From assembly GCA_947396885.1 (NCBI GenBank), contig OX377206.1, positions 10,718,778-10,782,777 of the forward strand: DNA of 64,000 nt, read 5' to 3'. Below the pieces are notes generated by a model that had not been told where the DNA came from, searched no databases, and saw only the letters and a program-made list of their open reading frames with translations. Position 1 is the first letter of the stretch. Each line of letters opens with the position of its first letter. The position numbers and the translations under genes are program-made. Source of the stretch: Heligmosomoides polygyrus polygyrus. Taxonomy: Eukaryota > Nematoda > Chromadorea > Rhabditida > Heligmosomidae. Below are positions 1 through 12,042 of this stretch, in pieces.

Positions 1-840
1 GCCACATAAGTGAAAAAGCGCAAACAAACAAAAAAACTGACCAATATTATCAGATATTCTAGGCGAATTTTCCATGGAAACAAGCGTCGTCCACCTACAT
101 AGCAGTAGAATAAACCCTGACAACAAAATAAAAAATAAAAAAAAGGCGCGAATCGGAGATGCTTAATCTTGAAGGAAGGGTGCGAGGTAAGAATAAGCAC
201 TTAATTTTATACAAAATTTATATGAACTGAGTGGATTTAAAGCTTCCGTTAGAAGTTGGCTGACGGCCGGTTAAGTAAATAGATAAACCAACTTAACGGG
301 CAGCGCACATGACGGCGAGGGCCAACGAAGAGCATGTCTACAAGGCATTTTTCGAAGCAAATTCGACACTTTCAAATTCAAAATAAACACTATTCTAAGC
401 AACCAAAGGTTTTTATATAGCAATACAACAGATCAGTTTTGGCAGAGAACTAGACATATACAAACATATCTTTTTAATGCTGCTCGACTTGAAAGAAATA
501 CAGGTGACCCCTTAATAGACATGCGTCCGAAATTCTACTGTTACTTCCTTTTTTAAAAAATCCGCTTTGACTTGTGAAATGTTCAATTTAGTATCAAAAA
601 TACCCGGTTTGACCCCGAATACTCCATGTTGATTTTTAAAAATGTCCTCTTTGGTATAATAATTGTCTACGCTTTTCTTGATAAAAATGATACTAAAACC
701 AACGAATTGGACGTTTAGTTAAGCTTAGATCAGGTCTTCGATTTTCTCTTATTAGTTATACGTAACTTTATTACAATAATTAGTGCACATAGACACAAGA
801 GAGGAGCACAACCGGGCAAAGGAGACAGAAAGATGATTCC
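1..840. other. AT-rich intergenic sequence, no gene seen
   Basis: No open frame with recognisable protein similarity was seen on either strand, and no splice-flanked exon, TIR pair or tRNA-like block. The stretch is AT-rich with A and T runs. Confidence 0.5.
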
Positions 841-1590
841 AATATTTATTCGAACAGTCGAATGTTCGATTTTCTAGATTTTCGAATATTCCCTCGAATC
901 CGAACATCGAAAGGGAGCCACATTCGAATATTATTCGAAAATCGAATAATTTTAATCGAATATCAAATAAACATCTGTTTCAAGCACAGAATTTGATTCG
1001 AACAAATTCTTCGACTATTCGAATATTCGAATGAACGAAAGATTATTCGATTGTCGACCACTCGAATAAATTGATGAGCGAATAAATTCGCTCGTTCATT
1101 CGCTCAAAATTTTTCGACATCGAATTTATTCGCTCACTCATTCGTTCCATAAAAATTTCTCAAAAGCATAACTATATTGGCCGGTGGCAACATTCACAAA
1201 TTCGGCAGTGAATGCTGTCGGTTTGTTTAAATTTTAGGCAAAAATACTAAAAATTAGGGAAATAAGAAAAGCAACAAAATAACAACTGTGGCAGTGTTGT
1301 TCAATGTAGCAAACTTTGTGCACACTCACCGCAACCGCATCGTGCAATACTCATTTAAGCTGAATAACAATTAGCGTTTTTATAGCAAAGCTTGTAAGTT
1401 GAGCTCGTTATCGATTTTCGATCATTCGAAAAAATTAATGAGCGAATAAATTCGATCGTTCATTCAGCCGAAAAATTTCGACATCGAATAAAGTCGGTCA
1501 TTCATTCGTTCCAAAATTTTCGAGTTCGAATTTATTCATTCATTCATTAGTTCGATAAAAATTTATGAAAAGCACAACTATAATAACCAA
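841..1590. repeat. TTCGAATA-rich repeat, two diverged copies
   Basis: The sequence is packed with TTCGAA and TCGAATA words. Two diverged copies of one block lie at about 1045-1180 and 1410-1580. Each contains GAGCGAATAAATTCG, then TTTCGACATCGAAT, then ATTCGTTCC, and ends in an AGCAYAACTATA motif. Related blocks occur at 4317-4572 and 48.3-48.85 kb. Many internal TTCGAA palindromes make this look like a decayed foldback MITE rather than coding DNA. Confidence 0.55.
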
Positions 1591-2319
1591 GACTACTGTG
1601 CGTTGTAGAAAAGTGACATGACATCACTCTCAACGATTTCGCGAAAAAATGCAAAGAGCATGAAAAAATTATGGGCAGTGTAAAATAAGCAACAGTTTTT
1701 TATAGCAATACGGCTACTTAAAATGCCATAATAGTGCCATCAATGACGAGCAACATTGGATTTATGGGCCAGTCAATTCGAGAGAATGGCATTAAGCGGA
1801 ACTGCATCAGCCACCTGATCCTCGGCGCGAGACCCGCGACTGGGGATGGGAGAGACAGAGAGCGCTGGAGCAGCAGCACTGTGCTCTAATCTCCAAGAAG
1901 GCAATGGACTGACTACATATTCACACTAGCGAGCTGGAATCAGCCAAGTTCGAGCCAGAGTTCAAGACAGCAGTATGGAAAAACAGCAATCGATGCGGGA
2001 GCATACTTCCTATTCAAATAGGGACCATATTGAATGAGACGAAGAGAATATTTCATTAGACTGCATAATTGCAGTAGTGGTCTCTCGAGCCAGAATTAAG
2101 TTACCTGTCTAGGAGTAGAATTTCACACACTTTCAGAACTGCAAATCCTCTGGGATATGCATTTCTTCCCAATATAATTTTACACACGTAAGGAACTGTC
2201 TCAACGGTATGTCGGAAGGGCAAGAGTGAATACTGTAGGAAGAATGCCCATCCCCAAATAGTAACAAAACATGCTTCGTTTTTGCAGAATTGTTGAGGCA
2301 AATGCGAAAGAGGAACTGA
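1591..2319. other. Unassigned sequence
   Basis: Only short unrecognisable open frames (under 90 codons) are present. No repeat shared with the rest of the window was noticed except at the right edge, where a family B fragment begins. Confidence 0.4.
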
Positions 2320-2425
2320 CAAGGGAAGGATCTGAAGAGTATGTCTAAACGGGGGTAGCGAGTCATATAGGGAGAATCCTCACCCCTCAATTAGTGTAGA
2401 AATGTGTTTATTTCCTAATTTTTCG
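2320..2425 (+). repeat. Repeat family B, terminal fragment
   Basis: The block AAGGGAAGGATCTGAAG, then a GCGAGTCATATAGGGAGAAT-like segment, then CCTCAATTAG matches the outer end of the longer copies at 16495, 23170, 27.65-28.05 kb (inverted) and 60.6-61.0 kb (inverted). Only about 100 bp of the roughly 400-bp unit is present. Confidence 0.6.
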
Positions 2426-2729
2426 TTTATACCACGTCCACCTTTATCACGAGCCTCACCAATTATTGAATCTCGTTGAATTTTTTTCTATCATTCATAT
2501 GGACCGTTCTCATCTCAGATCATCGTTCTGCTTTTATTAACGCCTAATATTATAAATCAAACATTTAAATAAATCTTATTTATACATTTTTAATTTTTGT
2601 TTTGTTTTTTACATGTACCAGACGTTCAACGGCCTGCCGGCCGCCAAACACCCCGAACGTCTTCTTCTCCTCTTTAGGCCTTCTCTCATTCATTTAAAAA
2701 CTGGTTTTGCTATATAGAATGGTAATGCA

Positions 2730-3380
2730 GAATAGGACAAAGCAGGCCCACCACTTTCACTGGACCCCCTTTAACTGGTCCCTTATCACTGGTTTCCCTT
2801 TATTGTCAGCCCATTTCCGGTTCACCCTTCACTGGTCCCCCTCCCCTTCGTCGGTCCCTACTACTGCAACCACCTTCACTGGACCCCCTTTGTCCCCTCT
2901 TCGCTGGTTATCCTATCCTTCACCGATCCCCATTACTGGTCCCACCCTCACTGGTCCCCTTTTAACTCATCAACCCTTTTCCGGTCCCCCTTCACTGGCC
3001 CCTTCCCCCCCCCCCCCCACTACCTCACCGGTGCCCATTGCTGGTCCCTTCCTCAGCGGTCCCCCCTTCACCTGGTCCCCTCTTCACTGGTCAACATTCT
3101 ACCGTCCCCCTTTCACTGGACGCCTCCCCCTGCTTCACCGGTCCACCCTTCACTGGACCACGCCCCCTCCCCCCCCCCCCTTCACCGGTCCCATCTTCAC
3201 TGGGCCCCTCCCCCCCCTTCACCGGTCCCCTTCGCTGCTTCCCCCCCCCCCCCTTACCGGCCCCATTGCTGATCTCACCTTCACTGGTCCCTCCTTTATT
3301 GGTCAACCCTTTACCGCTCCCCCTTACTGGAACCCCATCCTTCACCGGTCCCCAATTACTGGTCCCACCTTCACTGGTAT
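2730..3380 (+). repeat. Degenerate ACTGGTCCCC minisatellite
   Basis: The strand is a pyrimidine-rich array of short units of the form TTCACTGGTCCCC, with long C runs (for example near 3005, 3170 and 3240). The 237-codon and 177-codon open frames across it are by-products of the low-complexity array and have no domain character. The purine-rich complement of the same unit recurs at 13.15-13.37 and 13.8-14.5 kb. Confidence 0.8.
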
Positions 3381-3870
3381 CACGTCGTCTGAATCCGGAA
3401 TCCTCGCGCGACAGCGGTGACACCTCTTCCAAACCCGGTGGCCTGTTGAACAACGTCAGTGACATGTGTTCTCAACCCGAACGTGCTTTGCGCGACATTG
3501 ATGACACGTCGTCTGAATCTGGAAGGCCCATCGCGACATTGGTGACACCTCTTCTGAATGCAGGCACCTGATGAGCGACGTCGGTGACATGTCTTCTCAA
3601 GTCGGACGTGGTTTGCGCGACATCGTTGACACGTCGTGTGAATCCGGAACCCCTAGCGCGACATCGGTGACACGTCGTCTGAATCCAGACAGGCCTTTCG
3701 CGACATCGCTGACACCACTTCTAAACCCAGGCACCTGATGAACGACGTCGGTGACGTCTTCTCAAGCCGGACCTGCATTGCGCGACATCGGTGACACCTC
3801 TTCTCAACCTGAACATCCTTTGCGCGACATCGGTGACATGTCGCCTGAACATGGACGCCCGTCGACAACT
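3381..3870 (+). repeat. Minisatellite of GACATCGGTGACA / TCTGAATCC units
   Basis: Irregular units of about 60 bp repeat the words GCGACATCGGTGACA, CGTCGTCTGAATCCGGAA and CTTCTCAACCTGAAC at least seven times. It directly abuts the ACTGGTCCC array. The same pairing of arrays appears inverted at 13.8-14.5 kb and in decayed form at 33.79-33.92 kb, so the two arrays seem to be parts of one larger repeat. The overlapping short open frames are not considered genes. Confidence 0.75.
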
Positions 3871-4316
3871 ACAACAGTTGACAAACTGGTGACCACTGCA
3901 ACCTCCTCCCCCCCCCCCCCCCCTTCCCCATACTTCCTCCCAACACACTCCCCCAGCACTTCTGTGCAAACAAACACACACACAAACAAACTCGCCCACA
4001 GACAAACGACCGTTCTCGCTTATATATAGTAGGATTATATTTCTACGTTTGCACTTACATATTTATGTTCAAGGCATATCTGTATATAGGCTCATAGAAT
4101 AACTATAATAGATCGGCCTAAGTCTTTGCTCAAAATTAACGAACAGAGAATTCCGCAATTAATTACTTTCGACTCTTCTCCAGCTGTGTTGCAGAGCAGT
4201 CCAATTATAGCCAATTACATCGACGCCAACTGCAGCAACAAAATGAACTCAAACGAACCGAACTTTTCGAAGTAAAAGCAACGAATTAAGTCGAGCTCAG
4301 AGCTCAGAATGTATAC

Positions 4317-4572
4317 ATAGTTGTGCCCGAATGAATATTCGAACATTCGAATTCGAATAATTCTATTCGATTTCGAATATTCGCATTCGAGTGCTCGAAA
4401 AAACGCGATTTTCGAATGTTATTCGAATTCGAATGCTTGAAAAAAACGCGATTTATTCGAATTCGATTGCTCCAAAAAACGCGATTTTCGAATGTTATTC
4501 GAATTCGAATGCTCGCAAATCGTCGCTTTCGAAAATATTCGGTTATTCGAAATTTTGGGAGAGCGTAACTAT
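4317..4572. mobile_element. AT-rich MITE with ATAGTTRYGC ends
   Basis: The left end reads ATAGTTGTGCCCGAAT and the right end, read inward, ATAGTTACGCTCTCCC. The interior is three tandem copies of a unit built from ATTCGAATTCGAATGCT and AAAACGCGATTT. A related element lies at 45990-46278. It has no coding capacity and its superfamily is not clear. Confidence 0.55.
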
Positions 4573-5340
4573 ATCAGAATGACGCTAGACTTGGCTGACA
4601 AATTCAATTTGCAAGCGTTTGAAACGCACGTCAAAAACATACAGATCAGACTCCATAAGGCATGAAGGCGATAAAAACGAGATAAATTATTTAAAAGATT
4701 GAACGAAGTACAAAGTGTGGAGAGAGAGTACGATTTCGAGACGGCATGGCAACAATGTTTAGCAAAGAGCTTTGCAAAGTGCACCCTCCTCGGAACAGGT
4801 GCTTAAACAGCAAATGGCGTCGACAAGAAAGCGTTCCGTCCAACGGCTGTCTACAGAAGGTGAATCATATTTAATAAGGAGAACACAGAGCAATAGCCGC
4901 ACAGGATTATTGCATTACGATGGCGGTATAAGCTGCTTGATTGGAAGTAAACGGACGTCTATGGTGGCTATTGTTCTGAATATCACCGTTTTGTCAGCGG
5001 CGAGCAGCAGCACAGCTGCAGGAGCGATACTAGTCGAGGTAGACGAAAGAAAAAAGTGGAATGACTGCAAATGAGCTGAGTAAAGAATCCACTTATCCGG
5101 ATGGACTTCTGCGAAAGAAGCGGCAGCTGAAACAACGAGAGGGCAAGAGACAATGGGGTCTAAAAGCACTGGAAAATGACGAAATTTAGGTTCAGTCAAG
5201 CTCCCAATTTATAGGAAATCAATACTAAAGACTCTAAAAAGTAAATCAATAGAATAAAGAAATTCTTATGGAACGATCTTATTTATTATTCAAGTCAGTT
5301 AATTTAAGCCTCAAATGGCTGATATCGAGGTTGTAAGCCG
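4573..5340 (+). other. Unresolved open-frame remnants
   Basis: A 100-codon open frame (4772-5074, +) and a short frame near 5060-5188 look slightly more protein-like than the surroundings: charged and helix-rich, followed by an AATAAA at about 5253. No family was recognised and I could not join the pieces with convincing splice sites. It may be a decayed transposon protein or host exons. Confidence 0.25.
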
Positions 5341-5373
5341 TTACAACAATGTCTTGCTACGATCACAACTCTA

Positions 5374-5447
5374 GCGCCAGGCGGGACTTGAACCAGCAGT
5401 CCCTGCTGACCGGGCGGGAATGCTCCACGCCATTACACCACCGGCGC
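5374..5447 (-). tRNA. tRNA pseudogene (74 nt, cloverleaf partly intact)
   Basis: Read on the minus strand, the 7-bp acceptor stem is complete (GCGCCGG with CTGGCGC, one G-U). A D-arm GTGT/GCAT and a T-loop TTCAAGT in a GCTGG/CCCGC arm follow. The anticodon stem has one C-A mismatch and the loop is CCGGTCA, so position 33 is C rather than U. No 3' CCA is encoded, as expected in eukaryotes. The flank after it (AGAGTTGTGATCGTAGCA) recurs near 22.07 and 47.03-47.18 kb beside other tRNA-like blocks. That favours a tRNA-derived repeat over a working tRNA-Thr-like gene. Confidence 0.6.
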
Positions 5448-5465
5448 TGAACGCAACATCCACAC

Positions 5466-7259
5466 CAGGGGTGAGCGTTAAATTGTTTTTCGATAAATTT
5501 TTAACGACCATTTTTTAACGAAAAAACTTTGCGTTAAAATCGGTAAATTCGGTAAAATCGCTAAATGAAATTTCCCTTAGCTGCGGTCAGTTTGGCTGTC
5601 TTTTAGTATGTAAAAAGCCAGATCTATTTCTTTATTCAATTTTTCGACTCCTTCGCAATTGTACATGACTTCGTCTTCACAACAAACAACAACAGTCCAC
5701 CTATCATCAATAAAATTGCTAAACGAGAAAAATCGTTAAGATTCTAAAACCAAACACTAACAACAACACTTCTAGAGTAACAAATTTCTTACTATGTGTA
5801 GTTCGTTTAGCTTGCGGAAAGTTGTCCAGTTTCTGGGAAGGTCCAAGGGATGTGCTATGCACCGTAGCAAGGCTGATCGTTTTTTTATTTGCCCTGACAA
5901 ATTTTTTATCGAACTTGTGCTCGCTAAGCCGACCTTTACAGCCCAAGATTCTTTTATTTATATAAGGACAAAGGGTAAAGGACGGCGTTACTCAGTCCCT
6001 TTTGGGATGCGCCAGCGCATTCTACTTCTACGGGATGTCGTGGAGGCGATGAGGCGATATGAATGCGTATTTGGCCATACAATGACTTGCGGTGGCCAGC
6101 CGATGAACAATTCAGCGGTTTATCCTTCCCAGACGCGTCTGGTACTAATTCACCGACCCCGGAGGGATGGAAGGCTTGGTTGGCCTGGGCGGGAAATCCG
6201 AACCAGAAACCTGGTATCGGGTGTACGCGACCGTCGGCGCCTCCTCCGACTGCGCTACACGCGCCCTTTATTTATATATACTGCCATAATTGCTTTGGAA
6301 ATTACAGAATGTTTTGGAGAAGAATTCAGGTCAGGCTGTGATCACAAATTCTTTGGCACAGTTTGTCTTTGGAAGATATTTACGAAGTTCACAAATCTGT
6401 CTGTGAACTCAGAATGGTTCCTTTTCTCAGAAGGAAGCAGAGAATCAAAGAGCCACAGACAGTTGAGAAATTTTTAAGGAAATCGAATTTTTTTCGCATT
6501 GAGTAATCTTTCTTTTCTTTCTTTATTTCTTTCTCTTTTACCCAAGTATCGTAGATTTAAATCGTTAACCTCCTTCTCCTCTGTATTCCAAGGAAATTGA
6601 TAAGGGACACGGGCACGTGCATGCTGACTGTGCTACTCCCAAAAGTAACTGCCAAGAGAGCTCTCCAGGAGTACGAAAAGGAGAAGCAGAATCGTTCATA
6701 TGCACAGTATGAAAGTCAAAAAAAGCGAAGCAGTGACAGTACCAGCAACCGCGCTCTAACAGTTTTTTTTTGTGTTTCCTTGCGTTTTCTTCGCGTATTT
6801 TATTCCTTTTCAACCCCACCTGTGAAATAAATCACAAAAACTGAAAAAAAAACTGACTGGTTGGTAAGTATGAAGAACTAGTACGTAGCACTCTAACGCG
6901 AGAAACGGACTAAGAGGTCAAAAATGCGAAACTTCGACAAGGAAAAGTAGGGGCGCACGCAAATAAATTGGTAAAGGAGCAAGAAAAATGCCAGCAATTC
7001 TCGAAACATGGGGACGATATCGACTGCATATCTATAAGTAGAAGGTTTCTTCGGTATAGTGACGATACTGTGAATGCTCATCCAAAAAAAATCGTTCAAA
7101 ATGCACTTACATGAGGAAGAGGTAAAATTTCAAAAACGACGAGTAAAATGTCTTTAATATAATTTAGCGGAAATTTTCGTAGTTAAATTTCGTTAAAAAC
7201 TTTTAACCAAAAATGCCGGTAAATCCGGTAAGCCGTTAATCGTTAAACGCACACCCCTG
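5466..7259. mobile_element. Non-autonomous hAT element, complete with 8-bp TSD
   Basis: The left terminus is CAGGGGTGAGCGTTAAAT and the right terminus, read inward, CAGGGGTGTGCGTTTAAC. Both sides are flanked by the 8-bp direct repeat ATCCACAC (5458-5465 and 7260-7267). CAGGGGTG-type ends with an 8-bp duplication are diagnostic of the hAT superfamily. Subterminal regions are rich in GTTAAA words. No hAT transposase or dimerisation domain was recognised in the 1794 bp, so the element is non-autonomous. A SINE1 copy sits inside at 5971-6266. Confidence 0.85.
5971..6266 (-). mobile_element. SINE1 (tRNA-derived) copy, inside the hAT
   Basis: Read on the minus strand it starts with a tRNA-like head. 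The A-box region TGTAGCGCAGTCGGAGG is followed by GGTTTCTGGTTCGGATTTCC at the B-box position. The body then carries CAAGCCTTCCATCCCTCCGG, CATTGTATGGCCAAATACGC, GTAGAAGTAGAATGCG and GCCGTCCTTTACCC. About 12 further copies in this window share this architecture. A short direct duplication of GCGATGAG distinguishes this copy. Confidence 0.85.
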
Positions 7260-7378
7260 ATCCACACCTCGTAGAGCACATCAGCACTCACGCGTATATC
7301 GGGATGAGCCGGCTGCTGATATCAGAATGGAATAAGCTGGAGGTCTTGATAGAAGGTTTCCTTCATCCTCAAGTGGCT

Positions 7379-7650
7379 AACAGTGGCATTCACATATTTG
7401 CCACCATTCGTATCTTCAATCCCACAGGTACTCTCCCATATCTTCAGTAAAGGTAGAACTCCTAAAGCGGCTGACCGTGGCATTCACATATTTGCCACCA
7501 TTCGTATCTTCAATCCCACAAATACTCTCCCATATCTTCCGTAAAGGTATAACTCCTAAAATGGCTGACCGTGGCATTCACATATTTGCCACCATTCGTA
7601 TCTTCAATCCCACAGGTACTCTTCCATATCTTCTGTAAAGGTAGAACTGA
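7379..7650 (+). repeat. 94-bp tandem repeat, about three copies
   Basis: The phrase GGCATTCACATATTTGCCAC recurs at 7385, 7479 and 7573, a constant 94-bp step. The units carry few differences. No reading frame is conserved through the array. Confidence 0.85.
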
Positions 7651-8335
7651 TGGAGGTGAGTGACTGGATGGTAGGCTTGCTATAGCATAATTTATGAATG
7701 AATGCTATTGCCTTAAGGATTGTAGCTTGCTCAAGAAGTTAATCTCTAGATTCAGCATCTCGTTTCTCCGATTAGAACACCCGACGAATTAATCCTGCTG
7801 GATAAAGTTCAGAAGTAAGCCGTTTGTTCAGCTGACAATATGAAGAACATAGACATGGATTAATCCCCTGTCAACAGCTATCATAAGACTACCCGTCTAG
7901 AAGCCGAGCACGGAATTTAGCCAGCCGTTCACGCCTTTCCATTTCATTTATGTAACGAAAGCGGGAGCAGCTTTTTTACATCCCAAGAAGAATTAGGAGT
8001 TTTCCAAACCGTCGAGAATAACACTGTTCGTCATATAATCGATAATAATCGATTTTGTAGGATCATCAAAATCAACGTGACTTAGAAAGCAGGCGCGCTG
8101 CAGTTGCGCAACGCGCGCTTGCGCGTGCATCCTGAATCGATATTTTTGGTTTGGGTCCAGCCCAGTTCAAATGAGTGGGGTTCCGGGGAGATCCTTATCG
8201 TTTCTTATTCCTGACTCTTAGAAATTGTCTAAATGAAGGAGCGAAGCGATTGTAAGATTTTGTGCCCACAAATTTTTCTTCATTTCAACTTGTGTTAAAT
8301 TGTTATCTTGATTTGATCGCTTCATTCCGATGGAG
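7651..8335. other. No feature identified
   Basis: No open frame, tRNA-like block or inverted terminus was recognised. A GC-rich palindromic patch (GCGCGCTTGCGCGTGC-like, about 8098-8130) is the only local oddity. Confidence 0.4.
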
Positions 8336-8339
8336 TCCG

Positions 8340-8466
8340 TCAATGCTAGCATGGTTGAATTGCTTATCGGCTGGCCACTGTAGGTCTTTGTATATGTAAA
8401 CTGTATGTGCTTTCACGATGTCTCTAGAATTGGAATGCGCGGCGCATCCCAAACAGGGATTGATTG
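8340..8466 (+). mobile_element. SINE1, old 3' fragment
   Basis: Diverged matches to the SINE1 body occur in the right order: a CTTATCGGCTGGCCAC block, then a GCTTTCACGATGTCTC block, then GAATGCGCGGCGCATCCC. The tRNA-like head is missing. Confidence 0.6.
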
Positions 8467-8809
8467 TCGTCAATCGACCATTGACTTTCATCTTCCGAGT
8501 AATAACGCTATAAACAGGCTCAACAAATAAAATGAGATAATTATCGAAAAATGGCACAATTTCAGGAGTTTCTTCTTCCTATCAATCACAGGCGCTATGC
8601 ATAACTTTAGAAATCGCGGCTGAGAAAGTACAAAATCGATGGCATTTCATACTAGTTATGCAGTGGGCCTCCCTTCAGCACCCCTTACAATGAGAGAAGA
8701 AAGTGACAGAAAGAAAGGGATTAAGGCTTGCGCAAATATGCAAAAGTTGAAGACAACGTAGCATAATAAATTGAAATTAATGCAATATATACACTATATT
8801 CCCAACCAA

Positions 8810-9045
8810 TTCCAGGTTCTTGGGTGGCAGGCCAACCAAGCCTTCAGTCCTATCGGAGTCGGTGAATTGATACCAAGTCCACCTGGGAAAGATAAAAAAC
8901 TGACTCGTCCATCGGATGGCAATAGCAAGCCAATGTACATATAGGCGAGATACGCATTCGACTTGTTGGCGTCACGTAGAAGTAGAATGCGTGGCGCATA
9001 CCACAAAGCAATTAACGCCGTCCTTTGTTCTTTATGGCTTATGTT
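8810..9045 (+). mobile_element. SINE1, 5'-truncated diverged copy
   Basis: It begins in the T-arm region (AATTCCAGGTTCTTGGG) and continues through AGGCCAACCAAGCCTTC, GTCGGTGAATTGATACC, GTAGAAGTAGAATGCGTGG and AACGCCGTCCTTTG. Many substitutions suggest an old insertion. Confidence 0.7.
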
Positions 9046-9189
9046 TGTTAGATATGTGCTATACAATGAAACTTTTAAAACTACTCAAACCATTAAAAAA
9101 CGCTTCAAAAATCCAAATAGACGCAGAGGATAAATAGAGAGGCAAAAGTCTGCTAATCCTTCATCAACCGCACACTATGTAGACGTTGG

Positions 9190-9570
9190 ACTCGATATTC
9201 GGGTAATTCGTATTCGCCATTTTTAAAACCCGGTTAGAAGGATTAATCGAATAATGGCAAATTTAAAAAGCCCCGGATCTTGCGCTGATTTAGACAAGGA
9301 AACTTTTAACAAAAATGGATTTTTGGATGGCCCAAATAACTGATTTATCTTCGGATCTCACACCGGATATCCGAATCGGATAGGACAACAGATTTCTGAT
9401 CAAAATGATTTATCTGAATTTTCTGAAAATTCGTTCTGGCGAAAATCGCCCCTATCTGCATGGCCCTAAGATTTGAGCTTCCCAAACATCTCATTATTCG
9501 CACTATCGTTTCAACCAGGGTTTGAAGAAGACGAATTTGAAATATCCGAATCGGAGTCGGATCGCACACT
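9190..9570. repeat. ATCCGAATCGG-type palindromic repeat
   Basis: GGATATCCGAATCGGATA near 9364 and ATATCCGAATCGGAGTCGGA near 9540 belong to the same family as the dimer at 10870-11120. Short inverted words and CCAAATAACTG/CCCGGATC motifs are scattered through it. No coding content was recognised. Confidence 0.45.
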
Positions 9571-10031
9571 TCTGAATGGGTCAGTGACTTCTTTATGAAA
9601 AGACACCATGTATCTGATAATCAGCACCATATACTGAAGGAGCAGTGAACTGAATACTAGGACACTGCGTACGAAATAAAGTCATGACGCTTTGTTTGTC
9701 GACAGGATCCTTCCGCACACCCTGCGAGCGGCTTGAACTTAAGCAAACAGGTTTATTGGGAGAGTTTAGTTCATCTCAACTGTCAGGCTTGAGGCGTCCT
9801 AGGCGGAAAAGCAGCTTCGCGAGTTGCCAGCGAAAGTGACGGCATGCCAACGCGTCAGCGGAAATGGACGACATCTTGACAGAATCGACGCTCTGTTCTT
9901 GTTTACCGATCTCAAAGGAATTCGAAGAAAGTTTCGCTCGAGCGAAAAACGTAACACACCCAAGGCTCTCCCCGGAAGCATAGAAAATGATAGTGAATAT
10001 AACTCGATTCCACATGCTTATAGCTTGTAGA

Positions 10032-10320
10032 TAAGGATAAAGGATAAAGGATGTGTCACTCAATCCCCTTTGAGATGCGCCACGCATTCCACTTCTACGG
10101 GATGTCGTGGAGGTGATATGAATGCGTATTTGGCTACACAATGACCTGCGGTGGCCAGCCGATGAACAAGTCAGCGGTTTATCCTTCCCAAACGCGTCTG
10201 GTACCAATTCACCGACCCAGGAGGGATGGAAGGCCTGGTTGGTTGGGAAATCCTAGCCAGGAACCTGGTCTCGGGTGCACGCAACAATCGACTGCTCCTA
10301 CGACTACGCTACACGCGCCC
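10032..10320 (-). mobile_element. SINE1 copy with a 12-bp target duplication
   Basis: Full-length SINE1 in minus orientation, from an AGGATAAAGGATAAAGG tail to the tRNA-like head. It is flanked by exact 12-bp direct repeats ATAGCTTGTAGA at 10020-10031 and 10321-10332. The duplication shows retrotransposition-type integration and fixes both ends. The B-box region is partly mutated. Confidence 0.9.
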
Positions 10321-10869
10321 ATAGCTTGTAGAGATGTAACTAAACTCATCATAAGCCTATAATGAAAGAAAGTCCGGTTTACGCTTTTAACCCCACGGAA
10401 CAGTGCATTCTTCGACTGTTTGCGGCAACGGAGCGGACGCATATTTTCACGCCTTCGAAGTTGTAGAGCATTGTCTAGCATTTTCCCAGGGCACAGATAT
10501 TTTTACACATGTGGGGCCTGTAATCGTCTAAAGCAGTCTGCGGTTCGACCTCAGTTCTACCTGTTCTAATGAGAAATAGCCCCATATGCAATAACTGATT
10601 GTAACAGATCGATATTGGTCAATTATTTATCGCATATGTTGGTCCTATTTAGGTCCTATTTAAAAAGTTGCGGCAGCTGTCAGATCCGCCTCATACCTGT
10701 CTTGCATGGTTGCTGTAAAGACAGGCGAGTTATATCGATTGATATCGATCGATCAGCTGGTCCTATATGGGTACCATCAAATCGGTGCAACGATCAATAT
10801 ATGTACTCACATCATTAGTATCTTCAACAGTACCTACAGCCAAATAGCTGGCGCTTAGTATACATTGAA

Positions 10870-11120
10870 TCTGAATGAATTATTCTTGGATATCCGACTC
10901 GGAGAATATAATCCGGATCATCCAAAAACCCGGGGTCCGCGAAATTAGCCTTATCCGAGTCATTCAATTATCCGAAGATTTTCGATCAGATCCATTGTAT
11001 CGAATGAATCACTTACGAATATCCGATTCGGATATCCCGATCCGAATCATCCAAAAATACGGAGTCCGCTAAATTGCCGCTACCCGAATCATCCAGTTAT
11101 CCAGAGATTTTTGATTGGAT
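10870..11120 (+). repeat. Dimer of an approximately 125-bp ATCCGAATC repeat
   Basis: Two tandem units (about 10870-10993 and 10994-11120) share GAATATCCGAYTCGGA, AATCATCCAAAAA, GTCCGCNAAATT and TCGAATGAAT words. Each unit contains the palindrome ATCCGATTCGGAT. It is related to 9190-9570. Confidence 0.65.
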
Positions 11121-11777
11121 CCTATGTAGATTGCTTAGGGGAGTTGATGGTGGAGCTGATAGTATTGATCGCTATTGATGGTAGGACGACTTTTCACTTG
11201 AGCTACGCGAACAGATAGCAATCTGATCCATTCCGAAGTAGAACAAGTTACTATCGCATTCGCGTCTCTTTTATATCGGTTGGACAACTTTTGACAATAA
11301 CAGAGAACATCAGTATGTACTGACTGAACGAAGAAACTTTTCAGCATAATGAGACATCTACTAGGGTGTCTCCAGCGCTGAACGTTTCCAAGAGGCATAC
11401 TCACTTCACAAACTTCAGTAGGAAATTTTAACGACTTCGTGGACTATGGTGAAGGAATGCATACACTAACAATGTTGCGAAGGGATTAAACCACATCTCT
11501 AGTCCTTGACCAAGTGCTATAAAAACAGGCGATTGCACTTGGTGAGTAGATCACAACATGCTGCTTGGTCTCTACATGACACAAAAAAAATTCCCTCACC
11601 AGAAGGAGGCTTTGGACGTTCATCATCCCAATGAATGAGCAAAGAATAATCCTCGCTATCGTCTATCGCCCTCGGCACAGAAGGGCAGAAAATGCTAACT
11701 TTCTCATCGAACCAAATAAACTTTAACGGATTTTAACGCCAGCGTTATCGCCAAACGCGAAGCATAAGGATGTCGGA

Positions 11778-11849
11778 GCCTCATTAGCTCAGTTGGTAGA
11801 GGGTCATACATTTATTCGAACGATCAGCAGTTCGAGTCCCTACGGGACG
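11778..11849 (+). tRNA. tRNA-like pseudogene
   Basis: The A-box-like segment TTAGCTCAGTTGGTAGAGG and the B-box segment AGCAGTTCGAGTCCC are spaced as in a tRNA gene of about 72 nt. The acceptor ends (GCCTCAT and ACGGGAC) pair poorly and the anticodon arm cannot be folded convincingly. A functional tRNA is therefore unlikely. No SINE1-like body follows. Confidence 0.55.
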
Positions 11850-12042
11850 TAGCATTTGGCGGCCACGGCGAATTCAACTTATACGATATGTTGTGAGAAC
11901 ACTTCGACTTCTTGTTTAGTCTATGTTCGTTAATTTGCCGTTAATTCCTTAAATTTCTTTGAAAAATGCAATTTGAAGCGTATTATTGTTTTCGTGAAAA
12001 AGACAGGATAAACTATGTATTAATACACGGTATCCCAAAATC

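Noticed and set aside
2707..3571. Proline/threonine-rich proteins of 237 and 177 codons
   Set aside because: Both come from the pyrimidine-rich ACTGGTCCC minisatellite in different frames. Long C runs and a matching open frame on the other strand show low complexity.
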